Source: Flavobacteriaceae bacterium UBA4166
GTDB taxonomy: Bacteria > Bacteroidota > Bacteroidia > Flavobacteriales > Flavobacteriaceae
Assembly (NCBI GenBank): GCA_002379985.1
Contig: DFVG01000040.1
Span: 1 to 14,047, forward strand
Length of the DNA: 14,047 nt
Direction of reading: 5' to 3'
The notes under the pieces are model-generated. The model saw only the letters and a program-made list of their open reading frames with translations. It searched no databases and was not told the DNA's origin. A program made the translations under genes and the position numbers. Every line of letters begins with the position of its first letter. Position 1 is the first letter of the stretch. Below are positions 8,367-14,047 of the stretch, piece by piece.

Positions 8367-9634
8367 AACGATTCCGAAAAAAGAAAACACCGTCTGAAGT
8401 TTCCACAGAACAACCGTTCTTCCCGAAAGTACAACCCAAACTTCGCGTTGGAGAACCCGACGATGCGTTCGAAAAAGAAGCAGACCACATGGCCGAGGTA
8501 GTAACGAAAGCTACCGAAAAACGGAGTGCTACTCCCTCAGAAACCGGATCGAACACACTTCAGACAAAACCTGAGGAGGAAACAGAAGCAGCTGTTCAAA
8601 CCAAAAAAAAGGAAGAGAAATTGCAACCTATGGAAGAGGAAGAAGTTGCACAAATGAAAGCCGAAGAAGAGGATGTTCAGCGTAAAAACGAAGAGGAAGA
8701 AGAGCCCCTGCAACGAGTGGCTTCCGAAGAAGAACTGCAACGCAGTGAAGAACAGGAAGAAGAAATGCTGCAAACCAAAGCCGATACTCATACACCGGTT
8801 TCTACTACCATGGAAGCTGCCTTAGCTAAGAAATCAGGTTCGGGAAAACCCATGGACGCCAAGACCAAGGCTGATATGGAGCAAGGATTTGGTGCCTCTT
8901 TCGACCAGGTACAAGTACATACCGATCAAGAAGCTGAAACGATGAATGAGGCAATCGGTGCTCAAGCTTTTACACACGGGCAAGATATCTATTTCCTTAA
9001 AGATAACTACCAGCCACAGTCTTCCGAAGGAAAAAAACTACTCGCTCACGAACTTACACATACCCTTCAGCAACGAGGCAGTTTACAACCCTATCGCGAT
9101 AAGAAAGCCACTAATTTTGGGAGTGCCGATAGCGGTGCGCTTAAAGAAGACACCTTCCACATAGATACAGATAAAAAAAAGAAGCCCTATATCAAGAAAA
9201 TCACCATTGCATTGGAGGGTACGACAAAGAAAGATAAAAATGGGGTTGATTATTACACGGGAACCTTACAAGCCGTTTATGCTGCCAACGGGCATGAATG
9301 GGCCGATATTTCCATAAAGGTGTCGGCTGGATCCACACATCACAAGACATCAGAAGCCAATCATAAAGTACATCGCATCGAGGGACAGGGCTATATGAGC
9401 AGTGATTATAGCGCACCCTACACGCCAGACCCTAAGAACAAACGCTACAATAAAGACAAAACTTCTGCCAATATGCATTATGCGATCTTTTTTAAGGGCG
9501 CACAGGCCATTCATATCGGCGCATTAGATGAAGCCTCTCACGGTTGTGTTCATGTGGCAGATGCCACAGCGATGCGACAACTCAATTATCATTCGGTAAA
9601 CGGACTCACCATAGTCGTTTTAACATATAGTTAA
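8363..9634 (+). CDS. DUF4157 eCIS cargo with C-terminal L,D-transpeptidase-like domain
   Basis: 423 residues with three visible parts. (a) Residues 18-46, 'PFFPKVQPKLRVGEPDD...EKEAD', the usual head of DUF4157 proteins. (b) A Glu/Lys-rich linker (about 50-140) with eight hydrophobic-Gln motifs. (c) DUF4157 at 154-238, containing 'VQVHTDQEA', 'AFTHGQDIYF' and the zinc-type motif 'LLAHELTHTLQQ' (H229, E230, H233). The C-terminal part (about 277-423) ends in 'MHYAIFFKGAQAIHIG' and 'SHGCVHVADA', which fits the YkuD active site (H384, S392, H393, C395). L,D-transpeptidases act on peptidoglycan stem peptides, and the Tlde1 toxins show this fold can be a secreted antibacterial weapon. There is no signal peptide, in line with loading into a particle. 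The gene overlaps the upstream one by 4 nt and is followed 11 nt later by a second DUF4157 gene. No immunity gene sits between them. Confidence 0.8.
   Translation: MKRFRKKKTPSEVSTEQPFFPKVQPKLRVGEPDDAFEKEADHMAEVVTKATEKRSATPSETGSNTLQTKPEEETEAAVQTKKKEEKLQPMEEEEVAQMKAEEEDVQRKNEEEEEPLQRVASEEELQRSEEQEEEMLQTKADTHTPVSTTMEAALAKKSGSGKPMDAKTKADMEQGFGASFDQVQVHTDQEAETMNEAIGAQAFTHGQDIYFLKDNYQPQSSEGKKLLAHELTHTLQQRGSLQPYRDKKATNFGSADSGALKEDTFHIDTDKKKKPYIKKITIALEGTTKKDKNGVDYYTGTLQAVYAANGHEWADISIKVSAGSTHHKTSEANHKVHRIEGQGYMSSDYSAPYTPDPKNKRYNKDKTSANMHYAIFFKGAQAIHIGALDEASHGCVHVADATAMRQLNYHSVNGLTIVVLTYS
8558..8779 (+). repeat. acidic linker with eight (L/V/A)Q-x-(K/R-like) motifs
   Basis: This encodes residues 66-139 of the L,D-transpeptidase-like cargo. 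Hydrophobic-Gln pairs start at residues 66, 78, 87, 96, 105, 116, 125 and 136, i.e. every 9-12 residues. They include LQTK, VQTK, AQMK, VQRK, LQRV, LQRS and LQTK, and the spacers are nearly all Glu/Lys. The DNA is GAA/GAG-rich and includes an A8 run at 8603-8610. The regular spacing suggests a repeated docking motif on a disordered or helical tether. Function is not established. Confidence 0.75.
8822..9073 (+). other. DUF4157 domain (HELTH motif) of cargo 1
   Basis: Residues 154-237. The Gly-Lys-Pro-Met block, 'FGASFDQVQVHTD', 'AFTHGQDIYF', 'YQPQSSEGKKLLAHELTH' and 'LQQ' are diagnostic of DUF4157, a domain strongly associated with eCIS cargo. HExxH suggests a zinc metallopeptidase fold. No third ligand can be assigned with confidence by eye. 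Confidence 0.85.
9191..9631 (+). other. L,D-transpeptidase (YkuD)-like effector domain
   Basis: Residues 277-423. 'KITIALEG', 'LQAVYAANG' and 'ISIKVSAGS' look like the beta strands of the fold. The active-site strand 'MHYAIFFKGAQAIHIG' (371-386) and 'SHGCVHV' (392-398) match the YkuD His...Ser-His-Gly-Cys pattern. The final His occupies the place where Arg or Asn is commoner. Only seven residues separate H384 from S392, a compact version of the motif. Confidence 0.75.
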
Positions 9635-9645
9635 TCGCTGGCAGT

Positions 9646-12600
9646 ATGAAAAAGGCAGCGCCCTCCATACAGAAAAAAGGTTCTCCAAACGCTATTCACC
9701 AGCGTGAAGTGTCTCCTTTTTTTGGAGTGCAAGCCAAATTGACCATAGGTGCGCCAAAAGATCGCTACGAAAAAGAAGCAGACGCCATGGCCGATCAGGT
9801 AATTGCTTCGGAATCTACGGTACCCGCTACTTCAGAGGCCACCCCCTTCTTTCCGGCAGCACAAGGAGTTCGTTTGCAAGCGTTTCCGCAAATCTCCAAG
9901 AAGGAAACAACTTCGGAAGAAGAAGAACTTCAAGAAAAGCTCCTTCCCAACTCAGAATCGTCTCCCTTGCAGATGACTGCAGCAGAAGAGGAGGATGCTT
10001 CAGAAACAACGCTTCAAACCCAACTTTTTGAAGAACAAGCCATCCAAACCAAATGTTCTGAATGTGAGCAGGAAGAAGCGCTTCAAACGCAAGCCACTAA
10101 AAAGGTAACTCCTGCTGCTACTTTTGAAACCTCCTTACAACGCTCCAAGGGCAGTGGAACTCCCATGAACCAATCCACCCGACAAGGCATGGAGCAACAA
10201 TTTGGAGCTAATTTTGAAGGCGTACGGATCCATACCGATGCTCAGGCTGTTCAAATGAATCAAGATTTAGGGTCGCAAGCATTTACCAACGGAAGCGATA
10301 TCTATTTCAATCAAGGTACCTATCAGCCACAAAGTACTTCTGGAAAACACCTCTTGGCGCATGAACTTACGCACACGCTTCAACAAGGTAGTGTTGCTCC
10401 CGGTTCTCGCATACAAACCAAGCCGCTGAGCACTCGTGCCTTTAAAGGATCATACCCGCTTTACAGAGGTGCCGCGCCACAAGTGCAGGCATTCGGACTT
10501 TCGGATGTGGGGGATGCGTTTTCGGCGGGTGCCGACTTTATAGCCGACACCGCTGGAGACGCGGTGGAATGGGCCGGAGAAACCGTGAGTGATATTGCCG
10601 AAATGGGTGCCGACGCCTTAATGTCGGTAGTGCGCTCTATTTCTCCCGGCTTGGCGGAGTTGATCGAAGAAGGCCCTATGGAAATGATCAGTGAAGCCAT
10701 GAACGGGGGTATTCAAGAATGGTTGGCGGGGATTTTCGGAGAACTGGGCATTGGAGAATTCATCACACAGCTCCGTGAAAACTTTGAAGGGGTGTTTGCT
10801 TTTCTACAGGGGGTCGCTACGGGAGACGAAGCGAGCTGCGCTGCCTTCAATAATGGAATCCAAGCGATTCGGGATTTTATATCCGATTTCATGAATAATC
10901 CCTTCTTTCAAGCTATTCAATCGGCTTTTGAAACCGTGCGATCCTTTCTATCCGAAATGTTTGATCTAATTGTCGCGCCGGTACTGGATTTTGTGCTCGA
11001 TCTGCTAGGAGATGCTTTTTCAGCCGTAAAAGATATCGCTACAACTATTTGGGGATGGATCAGTGCTGTGAAGGATTATATGATGCAAGCTTGGGATTGG
11101 GTAATGGAACAATTGGGTATTGGCGGTGAAGGAGAAGGCGGCGTCTGGGAGTGGATCAAAGGCTTTGCAAGTGATATTTGGGATGAGATCAAAGCGACCT
11201 TTCAGCCTATCATCGGTCCGTTACAAATTATTCTTACCATACTCTTAGTAATATCGCCTGTAGGTCCACTTTTTATTGCCCTTACGTACGGGCCTCGCAT
11301 TGTAGAGGCCATTCAGTGGTTGTGGGCCAATAAAGACAATCCCAATATTGTAGAAGATTCTAAAGAAGAAATGGGAGGTACCATTCTTCCGCAACTTTTG
11401 GAAGCCGGGCAAACCTTTATAGGAGAGATCAATGGTGTTATTGATAGCATGATCTCCACGTTCGTGGAATTACATACAGCGCTCCTTGAGTTTATGGGAG
11501 CTGTCACAGGAATTCCGCTCTTGGAAATGGCGCGAAGCTTTGTAGAAACCGTCTCGCAAGGTGTGCAAGATTTTATTACTTGGGGACAAGAGAAGCTTTC
11601 CGCAGCCATCGGATTTATCTCCGATCTATACGATACTATTTCTTCGATCGTTCGGCCATATATTGAGATCTTAACGTCCATCGGACTCGCAATTTTGAAT
11701 CCGCCTATGATCCCGATCATTCTTGCGGGCTGGGCATGGCGGGCTCTTCCTGATTGCTACAAACCCCCTATTATCGATTTCCTTCTAGATGGCATTATTG
11801 CCTTTTTGGAAGCTTTACCCGCATTACCAATGATGGGCCCTCTTTGGGTATTGTTAAAACCTTTTATCATTGGTTTCCTTCAAGGGTTTAGAAGCAGTAC
11901 CGATGCTGAAAAGATTGGCGTGACCGATAAATTCGCAAAGATCATTAGCGGTGCCAGTATCGATTTTGTTATTGGTTTTGTGGTTGGAATCTTACGCGGA
12001 ATCTGGGAAGGACTCACCGACCCTTTTGTGCTGCTATATCAAATTATCAGCGGACTCGCATCGCTCACACAATGGTTTTACAGTCTTATTAATGGCGAGA
12101 ACAACACAGCGGAAGCCTCCGGTGAAGCGACTACCGCAAGTACTCCACCTTCACAATCTGCCAACGGAGCAGGCGGACAATCCACGGAGGGAGGAGCCAT
12201 GCCGCCAAATACGCAACAGGCCTTGGGTGCACGACTTAGCGAAATGGGTGGAGAATTACAGCCTCCAGTTGAAACCGTTACCGGAAACTTCAGCAGTGCT
12301 GTTTCTGAATACTTTCAAGGAGGCGACAGTATGACGTTTGATGACCTGGTTAGTATGATGGGTGATATGTGGACCAGTATTGAAGAAGGGATTCGCGGGG
12401 CAGGAAGCTCATTGGCTGAAAGTTTAGTAGATGCCTTCATGGGTGAAGGAGCAGAACGCCAAATTGGCGAAACCGTAGGCTGGCTCGCCGGCACCATTGT
12501 CTTTGAGCTTGTGTTGGGTTATTTTACCGCAGGCACCTACACGGCGGCCAAAGGAGTTGGCAAGGTATTACAATACTTTATCCGGTTCTTGGATTGGACG

Positions 12601-14019
12601 GGAGAGGTCATGGGCATTGCTTTCAAAATGCTAGGAAAACTTGGAAAAGGGGTTATGAAACTTTTCCGGAAATTAGTGGACTTTGCTTCCAATGCTACCG
12701 GAGCATTACGTGTGGTGTTCGACGCCTTACGAGAAATTGGAGAAAAGATCATTCGTTTTGCCGATGAGCTCTTCGGAAGATTTACCGGGCGCGCCGGAGG
12801 AGAAGCTACCGAAGCAGCTACCGAACGTGCCGCCAGAGAGGCGTCACAGGAAGCGAGTGAGCGTGGTACCAGAGAAGGGTTAGAAGAAACAGCGGAGGAA
12901 GCCAGCGAAAGAGCCGCGCGAGAGTCCACTGAAGCGGCTGGTGAGCGCGGTGCCCGAGAAGGGGTCGATGATGCCGCAAAAGCAGCCGAATTACCCATGG
13001 CCTTAGCCGCAGCTAAGACGCTTACCGAAGCAAATGACGTCACGGGAGTACCGGCAGCGGCCACGGTAATCGCTTTAAATGCCACCGTAAAACCACAATA
13101 TCGATGGATCGAATATTTTGAAGCGCGCCCCAAAGGTGTGGGAGTCTATTCCATCCATATGAGAGCTAGTGATCATGAGGTGGATAGCCGATATACCGAT
13201 GATAATCCTATTCCGAATCCTACCTCACGCCAGCGACAATTTGAAGAGGCTATTCAAGGAAAAGAGGGCTTAACACCAGATGAGCTTGCTGTGCTAAGAG
13301 AATACAACCAATTAAACCCAAGTGGCACCCTAAGTGTTGACGATGCCCTCGCACAAATTAGAGCAGGCAAAGAATTAAATCCCAATACTGGTAGGTTCTA
13401 TGATCCTAACACAACGAGAAGACCTGATGTGGAAGCAGATATAGCCGGAGACAGAAGGGTAGATCATTCTGATTTTTCAGAAACGAGACAAGCTGAATTA
13501 GATGCTATTGCCGAAAGTAGAAGAACGGCGAGAGAAGCAAGAGAGGAAGCTCGTGAACTGTACGGTGAAGGCAGTCCTGAATATAAAGCGGCACAACAAG
13601 AAGTCGTGCAACATAGTGAACAATTGGGAGAAACTTCGTCCCGCGCATATATGGAAGCAGAATATCCTGGAAGTAGAGAACTTCCGTCGGCTACACCAGG
13701 AGGAAAACAGGGTCAGTTCGATATGGTGTATGAGCATGATGGGAATCTATATGTAGTTGAAGCGAAAGGAGGTAGCTCGGGTCTTGGAAGTCGAAGAACG
13801 AGAGAAGGATTGCGCGCTCAACAAGGCACCCCAGAATATAGAGATGATATTATTCAAAATATGTTAGAATCAGGTGATCCAAATGTAATCGCTACAGCAA
13901 GAAGGCTACAAGAAGCCATAGCCGATGGTAATTTTAAATACCTGCAGGTAAGTCAGTATTTAGATCATACGACGGGTGACCTAGTCAATACTGCACGTGT
14001 TATCGAATTTTCAAATTAA
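9646..14019 (+). CDS. giant DUF4157 polymorphic toxin with C-terminal PD-(D/E)XK nuclease domain
   Basis: 1457 residues. Order of parts: head 'PFFGVQAKLTIG...YEKEAD' (24-45); acidic linker with hydrophobic-Gln motifs and C137-x2-C140; DUF4157 at 164-247 with 'AHELTHTLQQ' (H239, E240, H243); a long Trp/Phe-rich amphipathic and hydrophobic helical region (about 285-815) with membrane-like stretches near 521-560 and 676-810; a Gly/Ser/Thr/Pro-rich linker (818-860); a second helical region (900-1045); a duplicated 'ERAARE' helix (1059-1114); a pre-toxin segment (about 1118-1182); and a nuclease tip. The tip shows 'GQFDMVY' (D1359), 'YVVEAKGG' (E1372, K1374) and 'QQGTPEYRDDI' (Q1392/Q1393), the pattern of a restriction-endonuclease-like toxin. 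There is no signal peptide. It is the second and larger payload after the YkuD-like cargo. Arginine codons switch to AGA/AGG after about residue 1200. Toxin identity is well supported; delivery by this eCIS is inferred from DUF4157 and linkage. Confidence 0.8.
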   Translation: MKKAAPSIQKKGSPNAIHQREVSPFFGVQAKLTIGAPKDRYEKEADAMADQVIASESTVPATSEATPFFPAAQGVRLQAFPQISKKETTSEEEELQEKLLPNSESSPLQMTAAEEEDASETTLQTQLFEEQAIQTKCSECEQEEALQTQATKKVTPAATFETSLQRSKGSGTPMNQSTRQGMEQQFGANFEGVRIHTDAQAVQMNQDLGSQAFTNGSDIYFNQGTYQPQSTSGKHLLAHELTHTLQQGSVAPGSRIQTKPLSTRAFKGSYPLYRGAAPQVQAFGLSDVGDAFSAGADFIADTAGDAVEWAGETVSDIAEMGADALMSVVRSISPGLAELIEEGPMEMISEAMNGGIQEWLAGIFGELGIGEFITQLRENFEGVFAFLQGVATGDEASCAAFNNGIQAIRDFISDFMNNPFFQAIQSAFETVRSFLSEMFDLIVAPVLDFVLDLLGDAFSAVKDIATTIWGWISAVKDYMMQAWDWVMEQLGIGGEGEGGVWEWIKGFASDIWDEIKATFQPIIGPLQIILTILLVISPVGPLFIALTYGPRIVEAIQWLWANKDNPNIVEDSKEEMGGTILPQLLEAGQTFIGEINGVIDSMISTFVELHTALLEFMGAVTGIPLLEMARSFVETVSQGVQDFITWGQEKLSAAIGFISDLYDTISSIVRPYIEILTSIGLAILNPPMIPIILAGWAWRALPDCYKPPIIDFLLDGIIAFLEALPALPMMGPLWVLLKPFIIGFLQGFRSSTDAEKIGVTDKFAKIISGASIDFVIGFVVGILRGIWEGLTDPFVLLYQIISGLASLTQWFYSLINGENNTAEASGEATTASTPPSQSANGAGGQSTEGGAMPPNTQQALGARLSEMGGELQPPVETVTGNFSSAVSEYFQGGDSMTFDDLVSMMGDMWTSIEEGIRGAGSSLAESLVDAFMGEGAERQIGETVGWLAGTIVFELVLGYFTAGTYTAAKGVGKVLQYFIRFLDWTGEVMGIAFKMLGKLGKGVMKLFRKLVDFASNATGALRVVFDALREIGEKIIRFADELFGRFTGRAGGEATEAATERAAREASQEASERGTREGLEETAEEASERAARESTEAAGERGAREGVDDAAKAAELPMALAAAKTLTEANDVTGVPAAATVIALNATVKPQYRWIEYFEARPKGVGVYSIHMRASDHEVDSRYTDDNPIPNPTSRQRQFEEAIQGKEGLTPDELAVLREYNQLNPSGTLSVDDALAQIRAGKELNPNTGRFYDPNTTRRPDVEADIAGDRRVDHSDFSETRQAELDAIAESRRTAREAREEARELYGEGSPEYKAAQQEVVQHSEQLGETSSRAYMEAEYPGSRELPSATPGGKQGQFDMVYEHDGNLYVVEAKGGSSGLGSRRTREGLRAQQGTPEYRDDIIQNMLESGDPNVIATARRLQEAIADGNFKYLQVSQYLDHTTGDLVNTARVIEFSN
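9874..10143 (+). repeat. acidic linker with hydrophobic-Gln motifs, cargo 2
   Basis: This encodes residues 77-166. Motifs LQAF, LQEK, LQMT, LQTQ, IQTK, LQTQ and LQRS start at 77, 95, 108, 123, 133, 146 and 164, with Glu/Ser/Thr-rich spacers of 10-18 residues. A C-x2-C pair (137, 140) follows the IQTK motif, as in many DUF4157 proteins. It is the same design as in the neighbouring cargo, though less regular. Confidence 0.7.
10135..10386 (+). other. DUF4157 domain (HELTH motif) of cargo 2
   Basis: Residues 164-247 align without gaps to the DUF4157 domain of the preceding gene: 'GSG.PM', 'FGA.F..V..HTD', 'AFT.G.DIYF', 'YQPQS..GK.LLAHELTHTLQQ'. Two such domains in adjacent genes imply gene duplication or a shared loading requirement. 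Confidence 0.85.
11206..12075 (+). other. hydrophobic helical region of cargo 2 (candidate membrane-active module)
   Basis: Residues 521-810. Uncharged stretches such as 'LQIILTILLVISPVG' (526-540), 'PPMIPIILAGWAW' (686-698) and 'IDFVIGFVVGIL' (772-783) alternate with amphipathic Trp/Phe-rich helices. It could insert into a membrane or serve as an unfolded, packable scaffold. No named domain is recognised. Confidence 0.5.
12820..12987 (+). repeat. tandem duplication of a 28-residue charged helix unit
   Basis: Residues 1059-1086 (bases 12820-12903) and 1087-1114 (12904-12987) of the nuclease toxin align over 28 positions with 15 identities. Each copy holds two ERxxRE cores (TERAAREA/SERGTREG and SERAARES/GERGAREG). 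It probably forms a long charged helix just ahead of the pre-toxin segment. Confidence 0.75.
13663..14016 (+). other. PD-(D/E)XK (restriction-endonuclease-like) toxin tip
   Basis: Residues 1340-1457. D1359, then E1372-A-K1374 on the next hydrophobic strand, gives the D-x12-E-x-K core. 'LGSRRTREGLRAQQGTPEY' follows, and a final strand 'KYLQVSQYL' (1431-1439). I recognise 'GQFD.VY...VVEAKGG...LG.R...QGT.EY' as a recurrent polymorphic-toxin nuclease pattern. All core residues are present, so it looks active. DNA versus RNA substrate cannot be decided. Confidence 0.75.
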
Positions 14020-14047
14020 CTGTATCTTTAAAAGAAAACGAAAATGA
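14020..14047 (+). other. A-rich leader and probable start codon of the next gene (off the edge)
   Basis: Only 24 nt separate the toxin stop from an ATG at 14044-14046, preceded by an A-rich stretch ('AAAAGAAAACGAAA') of the kind used for initiation in Bacteroidota. This is the position where a toxin's immunity gene normally starts. Only four bases of it are visible, so its nature is unknown. Confidence 0.4.

Noticed and set aside
12537..13133. 198-codon open frame on the minus strand inside the toxin gene
   Set aside because: It lies opposite the Ala/Glu/Arg-rich helical region, whose biased composition keeps the reverse frame open. It has no recognisable domain and a Ser/Ala-rich low-complexity product.
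14023..14030. TATCTTTA as a Bacteroidota -7 promoter element (TAnnTTTG)
   Set aside because: The last base differs from consensus, no convincing -33 TTG element is placed correctly, and it is only about 14 nt from the next ATG in a tightly packed operon.
1..14047. CRISPR arrays, tRNA/rRNA genes, insertion sequences or integrase attachment sites
   Set aside because: I saw no direct repeat-spacer pattern, no transposase or integrase coding, and no intergenic room for RNA genes. The whole window is coding apart from gaps of 9-12 nt between genes and the last 28 nt.

Overview
The window reads as part of an extracellular contractile injection system (eCIS, phage-tail-like) locus from a member of the Bacteroidota, probably a marine flavobacterium. 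The family evidence is a CIS tape-measure-like protein, a baseplate-type protein and two DUF4157 cargo proteins. The lineage evidence is softer: PKD domains, A-rich translation starts without clear Shine-Dalgarno sites, and middling GC. The exact taxon cannot be fixed from the sequence alone.

Layout: seven genes, all on the + strand, form one very compact cluster. Gaps are 9-12 nt and overlaps 4-14 nt, so no room is left for internal promoters or terminators. (1) 2-1975 is the 3' part of a baseplate-type gene that runs off the left edge. (2) 1987-5433 is a 1148-residue PKD-containing structural or adhesin-like protein in the slot where Afp/PVC-type clusters carry the fibre gene. (3) 5430-6953 is the CIS tape-measure family protein. 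(4) 6965-7519 is a small putative nucleotidyltransferase-fold protein. (5) 7506-8366 is a GT-A-like protein with a DTD motif. (6) 8363-9634 is a DUF4157 cargo protein ending in an L,D-transpeptidase-like (YkuD) domain. (7) 9646-14019 is a 1457-residue DUF4157 polymorphic toxin ending in a PD-(D/E)XK-type nuclease domain. A likely start codon for a further gene sits at 14044, at the right edge.

How the parts may work together: genes 1-3 build baseplate, possible fibre and tube-length functions. Genes 6 and 7 are two payloads with a common head (a PFF..VQ.KL..G.P.D..EKEAD block, an acidic linker studded with hydrophobic-Gln-x-Lys motifs, and a DUF4157 domain with HELTH) but unrelated tips, one aimed at peptidoglycan-type chemistry and one at nucleic acid. 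Genes 4 and 5 lie between tape measure and payloads and are translationally packed with them. They have no obvious structural role and are the least explained part of the locus.

The most notable sequence-level signal is inside gene 7. Arginine codons change from almost all CGN to mostly AGA/AGG at about residue 1200 (near base 13,250), just ahead of the nuclease tip, as expected for a recently exchanged toxin module.
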